64,000 nucleotides of DNA, from assembly GCA_947311845.1 (NCBI GenBank), contig CAMZMU010000060.1, positions 512,643 through 576,642 on the forward strand, given 5' to 3'. Each line of letters starts with the position of its first letter. Within the stretch, counting starts at the first letter, position 1. This DNA is from Poa pratensis (taxonomy: Eukaryota; Streptophyta; Magnoliopsida; Poales; Poaceae). Position numbers and translations under genes: made by a program. Shown piece after piece: positions 12,466-24,715 of this stretch. Under the pieces are notes generated by a model that saw only the letters and a list, made by a program, of their open reading frames with translations, was not told the origin of the DNA and did no database searches.

Positions 12466-13174
12466 CTACGTATAGTAGGGGCGCAGCTGGGCAATGTTCC
12501 ATGGCCGCTCGCACTCCTCCAGTGATTTGGTGGAGTGGGTTGTGTTATTCAGATACTCCGATTCTTCTCTTGCATCCACCAAGTAGTATGAACCATTGTG
12601 CAGGTTCCGGCTTATGATGAAGGGTCCTTCCCATGGAGGTGATAACTTGTGCATAGCTACTTGTGATTGCGTCCATCACAGCACTAAGTCTCCCTCCTGA
12701 AAATTGCGTGTTCTGACCCGGCGACTGTGATAACGTGGCAAATCTTGCTGGTATATTGTGGATCTTTCTAGGGCTTGCTCCCTATGATCCTCCAATAAGT
12801 CCAGAGCATCTTGCTGGGTCCGCTCATTTTCCACTTCAACGTAAGCCGCTACCCTTGGCGAGTCATGAATAATGTGATTTGGCAAAACTGCTTCTGCACC
12901 ATATACATGAAGAACGGTGTCATATTTGTGGATCTGTTTGGTGTTGTGTTGATGCCCCAAACTACGGAGGGTAGCTCCTCTATCCAAGCTCCAGCGGCCC
13001 TGATATATGGGACCCGGAGACTTGGCTTCAATCCTCTGAGTAACTCTTGATTTGCACGCTCCACTTGACCATTAGCCAGTGGATGAGAAACTGAAGCAAC
13101 ATCCAAACGAATACCATTATTTCCACAAAACTTGTCTACCTCTCCCAAGGACATGTTTGTCCCATTATCTGTAA
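12466..13174 (-). pseudogene. A2 integrase, C-terminal part
   Basis: Read on the minus strand this follows directly on the integrase core that is cut by the Helitron. The remnant begins with the DNG triplet of the second catalytic Asp region and continues through HPLANGQVERANQEL, which holds the catalytic Glu. It ends with the GPY/F-type module (WEGPFIISR) and a stop at 12466. A frame change occurs near 12850 in the stretch before the VAAYVEVENE segment. Together with 15912-16425 it makes a Gypsy integrase of ordinary layout, but it is non-functional. Confidence 0.85.
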
Positions 13175-13333
13175 CTAGCTAAGTAGCCCGCGCATTTGCG
13201 CGGCTAGATTTACCTTGTATTATCATTTTATATTACTTTGTATTGTCATTTTATGTTGGACTTATTATCTCCCACTTATTTATTTCATAATGAAATATTG
13301 AACAATTTATTATTTGCACTATGTACTGTTATA

Positions 13334-13580
13334 CTCCTTCCGTCCCAAATTCTAAGGCATCATTAAATTTCGCTGCTCAAAGACATACATATTTGTACTT
13401 AAAATATGTCGACAAAATTAGTATAATGGTATATTAAATGAAATAGTTTTGCAAATTGAATCCAATAATACCATTTATACATTCTCAATCCATATAATTT
13501 ATTATATATTAGTGGCCAAATTTAAGAATCAAATAACAGCGAAAAAACAGCGGGCCTTATATATTTTGGGATGGAGGGAG
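13334..13580. mobile_element. Stowaway-type MITE
   Basis: The 247 bp element has terminal inverted repeats ctccttccgtcccaaa and tttgggatggagggag, flanked by TA on both sides (13332-13333 and 13581-13582). These termini and the TA target site are those of Stowaway (Tc1/mariner) MITEs. It lies inside Helitron 1. Confidence 0.93.
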
Positions 13581-15423
13581 TACTGTAAAGTACAGAACAT
13601 CATATCGCTTTCTAGCTTTCACACTACCAAGATCCATTGCTGCCTATTGCCCACAAAATTCTATATTTAAATATTTAAGAATTGTATCTAAACTTATATC
13701 CTCTTGTTCCTACATCATATTGGTTAAACTGTAGTTAGATCTGAGAATGTATAACTGAAAAATAAAGAATCCATATAACGTCTTATTGTACACTGTAGAT
13801 TCTTTTTCGGGTAGTCGGAAGATTCTTCTGGGTTCTGAACATGAAAAATGCTTAAATTTTCAGAGGTCGTACACTGAGAGACAATGTACTGAAACTTTTT
13901 ACAAATATTATCAGATTAGAGCTAAAGATTAGTTCTCCAAATTTTGTAGAGAAAAATACAACTATATATAGTATGATATTCCTAAGGAGCAAACTTACAT
14001 GCTCATTTGTAAATGAAGAATGTATAGACCTCTTTGGATTGTGTCTGGACTTGGATAGAGTGCGGGATTTTCTTAATGCTTGGCATACAACGTGATTGTA
14101 ATCGTGCTAACAAATGCAGGAAAGTACTTGTTCATAAGAAAATGGTTGAATTTAAATTCTTCTTTTAAAATTGCAATGTTTCGTTTTCTCAAGAATTTTT
14201 TCAGTTCAGATTATCACTTAATTTTGCACTTACATTTTCTTGCTGCGTTTTTCAGATATACACTTCCTTGCTGATAGAATGCACACGTTTGGTCCTTCTC
14301 TTATCCTCATAGAATGAAGTTCTACAATAATGAACCGACTTTAAATCTAACCTATATGTTCTATTATAAAATCCGGCACACTTACACAGGCATCATCACT
14401 TTGTAAGTGTTTTCCAAACTGTATCTCTCTTCTGACAGTATTGTATGAATAGCTTTAGCGCACTACCATTTAAATTACTTCATAGTGTAAAATTTGCGCA
14501 CCCCTAGAGGTCAAAACAGAAGATTTCCATTGGACACCACACATGATTGTTTAACTGCAAACATACAAACAACGAGGTACTTTTCAAGAAAACAGGAAAA
14601 AAGATGGAAGAAATAAATCTACCTGAAATTCGGCCAAGAGAATTTATTGAATCATATTGTTCCACCAACCATTATCAAAAGGGTATCCCATCTGAAAAAT
14701 TATGCGATGTCCACCAAACGACAGACTGACCACACTCCAATTGATCTGTCCAACAAAAATAAATTAATAGCAACAGGAGTGGAGAATTAAGATTTGATTA
14801 TAGATAGGAGAACATAAACTGAGAACGCTGGAATAACCTAAGCTCTTGCTAGCAAAGAAAACCACCAGAAAAAATATGAGATTTAGTAGCCGCAGTTCAC
14901 CTTGAATCCTGAACGGAACTTCAATTACTCCTGCTCACTCACCAACTAATCATCCACAGTATAGAAACATGGGATGTTGAATCTGACGAATCAGTTGCAT
15001 CAAAGTTAAGCTGCCAGTGATAAGAATATGTAAAGTAGTATTTAATGGCCACGCATAAATCACAGCTTAGTGGCAAACGACTTCAGTAGCTGCTGCCGAA
15101 TATTGCCGAGATTGTCTCCGTCCACTCATGTATAAAAGATCGCAGAAACTGCCCTGACTTGTCGTATACAGTCATAGGACCATCTGCTGCTCCCGAAAAT
15201 TGCTGAGATTGCCACCGTCGACTCATGTATAAAGATCACAGAAGCTGTCTTAACTTGTCGAGTACAGCCAGAGGAAGATCCGTCGCTCCATTACCGACGG
15301 AAATCTCGATTTTGAGTTTGGGTGGCGAGCGAACTCCGGCGAGGTCGTGAGATCGATTTGGAAGGTTGTAATTTTCTTACATGAACCAAGGCTGTAAGCT
15401 GTCATGTTTTTGTCTTGCGGCAA

Positions 15424-15647
15424 CACAGATCCTGATGTTCGTAGCACGATTGGCTGACCGGTTCCCGATGTGGCCGAGTGATGCCGCCGGTCGTCCGATC
15501 TTGCTTTTCTTGATTCTAGCAAGCCTGGAGAGCAATCGTACTCGTACCTCCTCTCCTCCTGACATGCTATATGAGAAACAAAAACGATTCCAGATGTGGC
15601 GGAGCGAGGCCGCCAGCCGCCCGGCCTTGCCTTTTTGAAGCTAGCAA
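15424..15647. repeat. Two-copy tandem duplication in Helitron 1
   Basis: Two units of about 110 bp share the pattern gatgtggc-gag-g-gccgcc and end in ctagcaag. The minus-strand translation shows the same duplication as two similar SATSG-containing blocks. The origin is unknown; it may be a piece of a captured exon. Confidence 0.55.
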
Positions 15648-15911
15648 GAGTACTCCGATGCGTTCTCATGTTACAATTTAGACAAAGACGACGCCATGAC
15701 GGGCCGTCGTGATTAGGTAGTGATGTAATTTGATTTGAATAGGCGTTCTCTTCCCTTCATTGACATGCGGTGTTTTTGTACAGTACGTTCCCCACTTTTA
15801 TTTCCGAGTCGCGCATCTATCCGAGCGATAAATCTATACCATTGATTAGCTCTGGCTTTGCGTTGCTAAATCTCCACCATTAATTATCCTGTACTTTAAT
15901 TATATAATAGA

Positions 15912-16425
15912 TGATACTATGAGGATATCCAAAGCGATGTATAATTTTCTTCAAGAATTGTACTGCTGTGACTGCCTCACAATTTGTAACTGGCATAACC
16001 TCGACCCACTTGGTGAATTTGTCAATAGCAAATAGGAGGTGGATTTTCTTGCAAGGGGACATCTGAAAGGGACCCACCATATCCATACCCCAGACCGCAA
16101 ATGGCCAAGTCAAGGGTATCGTTCGTAGCTCTTGAGCCGGCACATGAATTTGCCTTGCGTACCTCTGACATCCATCACATCTGCTTACTAGGCGCTCCGC
16201 GTCTGCCAACGCAGTGAGCCAGAAAAAACCGTGTCTGAATGCTTTTGCCACTAAAGATCTTTTTGAAGCGTGATGACCACAATCACCCTCATGAATTTCC
16301 TTCAAAATTTCCCGGCCTTCCTCTGGTGACACACACCGCTGGAACACGCCTGAAGCACTCCGCTTGTAAAGCTCGCCATCAATGACTACATAAGCCTTGG
16401 CCTGGCGCAGAATTTGTCGGGCCAT
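15912..16425 (-). pseudogene. A2 integrase, N-terminal and core part
   Basis: The minus-strand frame contains the HHCC zinc-binding module (HEGDCGHH followed by CDGCQ) and the start of the catalytic core (VWGMDMVGPF with the first Asp, then FAIDKFTKWVEVMP). It ends at RFGYPHSII, immediately before the second catalytic Asp, where Helitron 1 is inserted. The remaining core and C-terminus continue at 13174-12466. The order relative to RNase H upstream is that of a Gypsy pol. Confidence 0.88.
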
Positions 16426-16649
16426 AACCTCTTGCTGTGGTAGCTCTCCTCACAAAAGATACGCCAAGTATGGCTCTGTCCATTCTGCAATAACATGTAA
16501 AGCAGCAACAAACTGTGATTCTGGATCATTCGGTAAGCAAGTTCTTCCTCTGTTTGAATCTTGACTGATGGCTCCACAATTCATCCAAGAAAACGTTTGG
16601 TGGAACTAGCTCTCTGCGTGAGCCGAGTCTTGATAAAGCGTCTGATGCC

Positions 16650-16988
16650 TCATTTTTTTCTACGATCAATGTGATCTACCTGGTAGCCTGAGAAGAACCC
16701 GGCCACCTTGTCCACTTCCCTCCTATAAGCTGCCATATTTGCGTCTTTTCTATCCCATGTTTCAGATACTTGCTGGGCCACGAGATCCGAGTCTTCATAG
16801 CACTTGATACGCTTGACGTTCATCTCCTTTGCCATACACAAACTGTGCAACAGGGCTTCATGTTCCGCCACATTGTTGGAACACTCAAAGTGAATCTGCA
16901 ACACGTAACTCAGTTTGTCTCCTTTGGGCGAAGTTAAAACAACGCCGGCTCCTGAGCCCTCATACTGCTTGGACCCGTCAAAATGCAT
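16650..16988 (-). pseudogene. A2 second RNase H domain (Tat type)
   Basis: The frame begins MHFDGSKQYEGSGAGVV and continues with SNNVAEHEALLHSL. This matches the second, plant-type RNase H typical of Tat-lineage elements and aligns with 31729-32100 of T3. The third acidic motif reads EDSDLV where T3 has KGDSQLV. The end of the domain is interrupted by frame changes. It lies between the RT/RNase H segment and integrase. Confidence 0.8.
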
Positions 16989-17030
16989 AACCCAGGACTT
17001 GGTACTTGGGGCAACTGGAGGTGCGCTTGT

Positions 17031-17503
17031 CTACGTCCAATCATTAACAAAATATAGTACTTCAAGTGACTTGATGGTTGTCCTAGGCTCATAGTTGATG
17101 TGATACAGCCCCATCTCTATTGCCCATTTAGCAATTCGTCCAGTAGCTTCTGAATTGCTAATGATATCTGCCATTGGAATAGAACTAACCACTGTGATTG
17201 GATGTTCCTGAAATAGGGCTTCCACTTCCGGCTCGCCATGAAAACTCCGAAAACTAACTTCTGCCAGTGCGGATACCGCTGCTTGGCTTCTGATAAGACC
17301 TCGCTAACATAATAAACCGGCCTCTGGACCGGGTACTCTTTTCCTTCCTCTTTGCGCTCAACCACGACCACGGCACTGACTGCTCGAGGCCGGCAGCGAC
17401 ATACAACAGCATGGGTTCTTTCGGACCCGGGGCTGCCAGGATTGGCGCCTCTGACAGCTGCTTCTTCAGGGACTCGAACGCTTCGTCTGCTTCTTGGTTC
17501 CAC
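17031..17503 (-). pseudogene. A2 RT-linked RNase H remnant
   Basis: This minus-strand segment continues the RT connection domain in another frame. Recognisable stretches are RPVYYVSEVLSEAKQRYP and, after a further shift, HPITVVS and ATGRIAKWAIEM. T3 has the same order at about 31370-31640. At least two frameshifts break it. Confidence 0.75.
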
Positions 17504-18495
17504 ACAAAATTATCTATTTTCCTCAAGAGCCGGTATAATGGTATTGCCTTCTCTCCAAGCCGGGAAATAAACCGGCTTAGCGCTGCGACACACCCTGTAA
17601 GCTTCTGGACATCTTTCAATTCTTCCGGCTTTTTCAGGGTCTGTATGGCCTTGATCTTTTCCGGGTTTGCCTCGATCCCTCGTTCTGACACGATGAAACC
17701 AAGGAGCTTCCCTGCTTGGAGGGGTAACCGCCTCTGATGCCTCCTATTCTGCACCCGGGTCATATCGTTTTGGCGGTTCTCCAGGATGCTTGCGTTGTGT
17801 TGCTGGCGATTTTCTTGCTCATCCAACTGCTGCTGCCAGGTTGCCATCCGCTGCTTCTCTGCTTCTACATCTCGCCGCTTTTGCTCCAAGCCCCAGCGTG
17901 CGGTCTCCAACTCTCTGGCTCGTACAACAGCATTCTCCGGGGTTACCACCACCGCGAGTGCAGCAGGAGCCAATATCAAATTGTCACTAAACAGAGCCGG
18001 GTTTGACGGATTGGAAGTCCCCTCACCCGGAGCCCTATTCATCAGGAATCCGAACGTATTCATGTGGCGCGCAGCATCATCACTTTCACTGGTAACTGAA
18101 GCAGCTTCTCCGTCGACCCAGGCTCGTGGCGGGTCTTGAATCATCGAAGGTTGTTCTGGGCCATTGCCGCGGCTTTCGTGGCTGCTGCTTTCACCGAAGT
18201 CGGGTCCAGGTTTGTCACTGGGCCGTGTACACTGCAACATGGCGCACCGGACCCGGGGAGGACTCGTGCTCTTCTTCTTCGCTTCCGTATCCATACCGAT
18301 CTTCGAACAGGGGCAGGATTGACTCCTATCCTCGTTGTACTCGATCTGGTCACGCGGGGTCCATGCCGGCTCCTCCAGCTTTTCCCTCTGCGTGGTAAGT
18401 GCTAGCTCGATTTCTGCCGTGCCTACAGACTCTTCACCGTTCGATTGGATGATGGTGGCGGCTCCTGACAAAGAATCATACACAGTATTTTCCAT
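17254..18495 (-). pseudogene. A2 gag fused in frame to RT C-terminus
   Basis: An open frame on the minus strand runs through the 5' leader; an ATG at 18495 is a reasonable gag start, with others at 18519 and 18555. The N-terminal part has a Gln/Arg/Glu-rich coiled coil (about 17750-17900). At 17715-17730 the sequence jumps directly to AGKLLGFIVSERGIEANPEK, the region after the YxDD motif of reverse transcriptase. T3 has the same motif at about 30751-30800. The rest of gag, the zinc knuckle, protease and the RT palm are therefore deleted, and the join is in frame. The frame then breaks near 17390. This defines A2 as a non-autonomous deletion derivative. Confidence 0.8.
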
Positions 18496-18704
18496 AGTCA
18501 GTCCAGATGTATGTACCATACCCACAAAGACATTGATCCGGCCGATCGGGATGACCATGCCTCTCTCCAATAGATCTGACTCTGGCTCCCAGCCGAAATC
18601 GTCGACGATGCTTTCTCCTTCTGGGCTGGTGACAATCTCGCCAATGGCGAGGTTCTGCATACCTTGCCGAGCTTCTCTCGTGATGTAAACACCTTTGGAC
18701 CCAG

Positions 18705-18724
18705 GCCCCACGGTGGGCGCCAAC
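18705..18724 (-). other. Primer binding site of A2
   Basis: Directly inside the 5' LTR the minus strand reads GTTGGCGCCCACCGTGGGGC. TGGCGCC-type sequences at this position are tRNA primer sites of plant Gypsy elements. The exact tRNA is not assigned. Confidence 0.75.
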
Positions 18725-19299
18725 TGTCGTGGGATTGTCACGGCAGATACTACCTGGGGGTAGTTTAGATTGGGGGACATGGCGACTCTGGTGTACATGA
18801 GATTGTTTAGCTCTACGGGGACGCAGGATTTACCCAGGTTCAGCCTCTCCATAGGAGATAAAGACCTACTTCCTGCTTGCTTGTTATTGATGGGGAGATC
18901 TCGAGACCCTGGCTGCAATGTCGCTGAGTCACGAGTCTAGGGTTACAATGATTCTACCTTATGTTTCTCTCTACGAACTTCACCTTATCGATCTATGATC
19001 CAGGAGCCGGTTTATATAGGTTCCCGGGTCTCCTGGTCGCTTACAAGGCAAGGCCGAGTTACCCCATACTCGGAGTCCTATTCTAGCTCTTCTAGCTCTT
19101 CGTGCCCTCCAAGTTTGGGACTCCGTGACGCATACTGCCTCCAGGTCTTCTGGAACCTTCCTTGTGGAGGCCGGGTTACCGACAAGCTCTCCGGCCCATC
19201 AGTGTAACCCGACCCATGGCAACGGTTTAGCTGGCCTCACCCGGCCTCCTGCCTAGCGGGTCACGCTTCCCTCTTCATGGGCCTACCGGGTTATAATCC
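18725..19299 (-). repeat. 5' LTR of element A2
   Basis: On the minus strand the LTR ends CCACGACA at 18725. Its first 13 bp (TGTTGGGG plus GGATT) lie on the far side of LARD-2 at 39847-39859, and the GGATT/AATCC pentamer is duplicated by that insertion. A TATA box TATATAAA is at 19011-19018. It is homologous over its length to the A1 LTR at 7778-8366. Confidence 0.9.
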
Positions 19300-20822
19300 T
19301 GATAACCCCCAAGAGCAGGGGATCACTGTAGCACCTCTCAATGTGGAAGTAGGGTATCGATCCGCAGGAGTAAGAAGGAAAAGTATATATTCCCTACAAC
19401 TAAAGTGTCACAAGTTTAGTTGATTATGCACTAAAAATGTTTAAAGAACAAGATGGTTGATTTAATGGATGGAAGTTTAATGTAACAAAATAAGAATGTA
19501 AAAGTGTCCAAATCCTCTTCAATGCAAGAGGACAAGACAAAGGTTTCCTCTTATCGGAACAATGGACATGGGTTCATGGGATCACTCAATCCTCTCTCCC
19601 ATCTAAGGTGATTATCATGTTATAGATAAAAAGTACACACAATTGTCATGCTTTAATGGTAAACTTCTATGACGGCTACATGTCCTAAAACACATAGTTG
19701 AAAGAAAATAATCATTTGTGTTGCTAGGTCACCCTCGTAAGGCTAGCGTGGTTTGTTGTCACTCCCACATCATACTTCTTCCTTTTTACCCCAGATAAAG
19801 GATGTTGGGCTGTATTGTGTCACTCAATACATATGCCGTTGTCACATCGGCCATCCCGTACCTACATACATCATACTTCATAATGGACAATATTCTAAAC
19901 ACTAGTGCAATGATTCATATTTCGTGTGCATGACCACATCTCTCTCATCTATCTACACTTGGTGGTGTCAATCACCTCATGACATGGATAAACAAGGCAT
20001 TATGCACAAATCGAACCATCACATGCATCATAGAATATCTCCAAAGTATGACAAGTCATAAAAGATCCAACACAACGGTAAATGCATAACAAATATCATC
20101 TCCTACCACAATATCCACCATAGGAATTACATAGATAGATCCATACTTATGCAAGGCACATCATATGGACTTCAACAATGATCATACATGGAGAGATTAG
20201 ATCAAGTTACCACCACAAACCCAAAGTCCAGGGGGTGGACTACTCCCCCTTCATCATGGTGATAATGGTGGAGATGTTGGAGAAGATGGAGACCACCCCG
20301 GCAGCGCCCCGCCGGAGTTTTCCCCCTCCAAGCTGCAGCTCCAGGTCTTCTGTTTCGTGGTTTTGTGTTTCTGCGGCGCTCCCTTCCGAAAGCCGTCGGG
20401 GGACTATTTTTATAGTCGTTTTTAGGTTAAGACGAAGGCACGGTGACGAAGATCGACGATATCGGAGGCTCGAGGCCCAGGATAGGGGGTCCCAAGCGGC
20501 CAAGGAATCTGGTCACGTGGGCCCACCTCTTTTGGCCCTCGGGTTTCCATTTTTTCGCTTCCTTCGCTCCTACGCTTTGTTCCTTCCAAAAAATGATCCC
20601 CGCAAAATATTAGGTCATTTGGACGTCGTTTGGGTCCCTGAAACATCAAAATATAGAAAATAGGGTTTTCTGCCAGTGCAGGGTTAATTCCAGAAAAATA
20701 GGGAAACTGTGAAATATTCCCAAAATCAATATAAAACAATGATATAAACCTTATATGATGCAAATATGATTGAAATATAAGTAATATAATGCAAAGTTTA
20801 TGTATGCATTTTACATGCATCA
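19300..20822 (-). repeat. 3' LTR of LARD-2
   Basis: The 1523 bp LTR reads TGATGCATG to GGGTTATCA on the minus strand and is almost identical to 38322-39846. The polypurine tract lies just inside at 20823-20837 (rich in G on the minus strand). Flank AATCC at 19295-19299 is one copy of the target duplication. Confidence 0.93.
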
Positions 20823-22378
20823 ACATCCCCAAGCTTAACCTATACTCGTCCTCGAGTATGAAGAAGATAAAACTAACATGAACTTTGCTTTTTAATACTA
20901 TCAATGGATATCAAAGATGATTACTATTGCTACATAGAGTCAAATGATTCATTCTTCAAAGGAATAGCAATATACAAGATAGATTATGAAGTGATATCAA
21001 ATATTCAATGTAAGGATGTTCAATGATAATTCACAAAGTATAACATAGAAGAAAGTACTATGGACCAAATGTATGCATAATAAAAAGTAAAAACATCCTA
21101 TAATGGTCATAGAGTATTTTGGCAAATCCGAATATAAAAGGTGGACACTTTGGAAAGATATATAAATAAGTAAGGTAAAACATGAATAAGTTTCATCTAG
21201 CTTACAAATGCTTCTACTTAAGTTAATGTTTGCAATGTGGTATCCATTGGTGTGGAGCTCTCATTACCCCTATCATAGCATCTTGAATGGTTAAAGTTTA
21301 AAGTGAAAGCAAATATGAGTAGTGTGCTTGACAAAGTATGGTTGAATGCCTCTTGCCCCGTGAATACGAGTACCTACACCACGGTGTTACTCAACTCGGG
21401 CCACAAAGCAAGTTCAAGTTAAAGTCATTGTAAGTAATATAATAGCGTCATCAAGAGCGTCAACTGGGGTACCTCTTGCCTCAGGACATGGAAACTAGCC
21501 CATGTCAAAATGACAAGACAAACAGACAATGAACAATCTCAGCACTCTTTTATTTACTATTTGTATAGCTTTTTATTATGACGTGCATCACTGAATGTTC
21601 ACTTTGGTACGCTTTAAATTTCCACCATGAATGATGCATGGCTTAGGTTACCGGCCCAGGCGTCTCTCTAGCCATTTATACAAAATCTTCAAACTTACTA
21701 AGTTTCCGCATTTATTTGGCACCATGATAAGCATCCATAAACAAAAGTACATGATATCAACTAAATATAATTAAGAGCACGTTGAAAGCTTGCCATGTGA
21801 CAGCACATATGAGCTAACTCCCAACCAAGACTCTTGTCAAGCTCACAATTTCATAATTTTAATCACAATGGTTCATGTTTTTAGTGCAATAAAAGTAAAG
21901 TGTGCATCAAGTTCGTGAGAGTTTTTTAACCAACTTTTCTCATAACAATCAATAACATAAGCATTTTAATTCAGAAGTATAGATAATACAATATAACATG
22001 ATAAACATACTCGGAATAGCATAAAGCTAATAGGTAGATATGGTGGACTCACTGTAAAAACTTTGGTTGAACGTGTTGGAAAACAAGTTTTTACTTGTTG
22101 GAATTTTTGGGCTAGCAAGAGGGAGAAAGTTGACCGTCTAAATGCATGCATAAGTGTCCATAGAACTAATCAATCCATGTTAAACAAAGTAAAGTAACAT
22201 TCAGCATCAAAACATGAATAAAAGATAACTCTTGATAAAACACTTGCAAATTAATACTCAGTAAAAAGCACATGAATCATGCAACTATATGTATCTTTTT
22301 GAATCAACTCAAACATCCCTTTCCCAATCTTTTTAATAGCATCCAACAGTAGCTCTCTCATAACATAAATGAAAAGTG
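20823..22378 (-). other. LARD-2 internal domain, 3' segment (no gene seen)
   Basis: AT-rich sequence with no protein domain recognised on either strand. It is the reverse complement homologue of window positions 1-1394. It is interrupted at 22378 by the Copia insertion. Confidence 0.75.
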
Positions 22379-22707
22379 TGTTGGAAATATGCCCTAGAGG
22401 CAATCATGTTGATGATGATATTTCCACATGTTTATGAATATCTGACAAAAGAATAATTGTCATTCTGTCCCTTGAATAAACTATCATGATATTGGTTAAT
22501 GAATACATGATTCATTTGTGACACCCATTATCTCTATGATGTTATTCTAAATAGGTTCCTGGTCAACAATCATATGGGGGAGGCATATGAGTTACTGACT
22601 AGCACATGTATTGATGGATGATCATGTTTCACAGATCATTGACATGGAGATGTCAATCAATAATGTGGACTCATGCTAGGAACATGGAGTTGGACTGACC
22701 CACCATG
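22379..22707 (+). repeat. Truncated 5' LTR of the nested Copia element
   Basis: Matches the first part of 23955-25346 up to the shared caccatg, then switches to internal sequence. The breakpoint marks the internal deletion. Confidence 0.85.
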
Positions 22708-23954
22708 TGAAGCAATGTGGAATTGTTCCACTATTGTTGTAGCCACCGAAGCCTCCAAATGTTGGACCTTTCGGGTGGTATATATATGATCAAAACCTTG
22801 TAGGACATGGTTAGATCAATGGTAAACTTTTCTTGTCCGAAGTTTTCTTTCATGTCGCACGTAAGAATGAGTTGTTCTAATGTAGAATTGGGTTCTTCTA
22901 TGTGAGACCATTTGAAAGACACCATATATGATATGGATCAGGAGGAGTCCTGAGTTGTCGTTTCATGAGGTCATCATAGCGTTATGAAGATGGCGAAATG
23001 TTTGCAGCTCTAAAATGACTTTCCAAGAGAAATTGGTTCTCAAAGAGAGTCAGTGGGAGCACGGCACAACTCAAATTTGTTTGAGGCGCGCCTATTCAGA
23101 ATGCGCAAATAATGTACTCGTCGGTTTTACGACTTGTACATGGAGAAGCGTGATGGAGCCTAACTCAAGAAAAATGGTTTTGAACCATTGCACTCGTAAT
23201 AGATTTATGCATTTCATCAAGGTTATGAACCTGGTTGACACAAGTAGTTGTGAAGTGTTTCTTCAAGTTCAAGTTGTTGAACATAATGAAACTTCTAGTC
23301 TATTGTGATGCTAAAATCTTTTGTGAGTGAACGCTATTGTTTGACATAATCAAAATGTTTGACTTTTCCAATACAGTAAGAAGTCTTGTTTTGTAACAAG
23401 ATTTGTGGGAGTACACTCGTATTGATCATGCATGTGGAGACATGAAGATCAGGATAATATTCTAATAATTGAATCCTTACAATATTCAGAAGAAAAGAGT
23501 TTCTTGGTGAAGTAATGATTGTTGAAGTGTTCATCAATTAGTATGTCACCGTGATTGTCATGATGAATACCAAAAAGGATATGTAATTTGTTATGCGTGA
23601 GATGAACAAATATCAGTCAAATCTGAGTGAAAGTCACTCAGATATGGTTTAAATCCTCAGGTGCTTCGGAAGCACAAAAGGATTGTTTCTAATGGTAGCT
23701 GTTCGTAAAGGGTTACGTTACTGCTCATTACCAAGTTCATAACCGTTCATATTATGGTTTGGAAAGACGGTATGCTGGAATTGTTCCATGCGAGAGGCTG
23801 ACTTTCGTTATATGCAATTTATGCATGGCAACAAATGTTATTGCGCCGCCAGCAAAAGCGTAAACCACAATCTAAGTGTTAGATGCACAGATGAGTAAGT
23901 GTTACTCGATTCTTGTATAGTGATACATGATTGACTCCAGTGCAAATGGGAGAC
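22708..23954 (+). other. Residual internal domain of the nested Copia element
   Basis: No zinc knuckle, integrase or RT motif could be read in any frame. The last 14 bases before 23955 form the polypurine tract. The remainder is probably the untranslated 3' end of the element. Confidence 0.5.
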
Positions 23955-24673
23955 TGTTGGAAATATGCCCTAGAGGCAATCATGTTGATGATGATATTTC
24001 CACATGTTTATGAATATCTGACAAAAGAATAATTGTCATTCTGTCCCTTGAATAAACTATCATGATATTGGTTAATGAATACGTGATTCATTTGTCACAC
24101 CCATAATCTCTATGATGTTTCTAAATAGGTTCCTGGTCAACAATCATATGGAGGAGGCATATGAGTTACTGACTAGCACATGTATTGATGGATGATCATG
24201 TTTCACGGATCATTGACATGGAGATGTCAATCAATAATGTGGACTCATGCTAGGAACATGGAGTTGGACTGACCCACCATGAGACACTGTGAGAATATCT
24301 ATTCTTCATGTCATCAGCTGATCTCATACAATATGTATGTTGATTCCTTAGACCTGAGATCTTCACGTGCGCTTGGGATGTGTAAGGGCTTACTTTGGGG
24401 CTATCAAACGCTACACCGTGAAAGGGTAGCTATAAAGGTAGCGTTCGGGTTTGTCACGAAACATGCTGCGAGTCATGGTTGATCAAGATGGGATTTGCCC
24501 CTCCGTGCATACTGAGAGATATGTGTCTTGGCCACTCGAATGACTTGATCCAGAAAATGTATGGCCGTACTCTCGGTTAAGTGTTAACCGTGTTTCAGGG
24601 ATTCCGTGTCATGGAGATCGAGAAAGATGATCGAGCTACTACAAGGATGACAAGTTTTCACCTTGAGCTTAAT

Positions 24674-24715
<42 letters not shown>

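Larger units (their letters stand above)
13175..15911 (-). mobile_element. Helitron 1 (non-autonomous, 2737 bp) in A2 integrase
   Basis: On the minus strand the element starts TCTATTATATAA (15911) and ends in a hairpin followed by ACTTAGCTAG (13175). The 3' hairpin has arms TAGCC/GGCTA and GCGC/GCGC around a four-base loop. It sits between A and T of the integrase codons, and removing it restores an uninterrupted SII-T-DNG motif with no target duplication. These are the diagnostic Helitron features. No Rep/helicase is encoded. A roughly 110 bp tandem duplication lies at about 15424-15647, and a Stowaway MITE is at 13334-13580. The remainder is AT-rich and unrecognised. Confidence 0.9.
8367..19299 (-). 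mobile_element. Element A2: Tat-lineage Gypsy retrotransposon, deleted and nested
   Basis: Minus strand order is 5' LTR (18725-19299, with its first 13 bp displaced to 39847-39859), primer site, truncated gag fused to the end of reverse transcriptase, RNase H domains, integrase, and an antisense gene on the plus strand (8367-11669). The 3' LTR and the start of the antisense gene lie left of A1, off the window. Insertions are the Helitron at 13175-15911, LARD-2 in the 5' LTR and A1 in the antisense gene. Most of gag, all of protease and the catalytic half of RT are deleted at about 17715-17730. The order RT, RNase H, second RNase H, integrase plus antisense gene places it in the Tat lineage. 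Confidence 0.85.

Noticed and set aside
1..22210. One giant inverted-repeat element made by positions 1-2905 and 19300-22210
   Set aside because: Each side is a separate insertion with its own host: the right copy has its own target duplication, and the left copy is inserted in A1.
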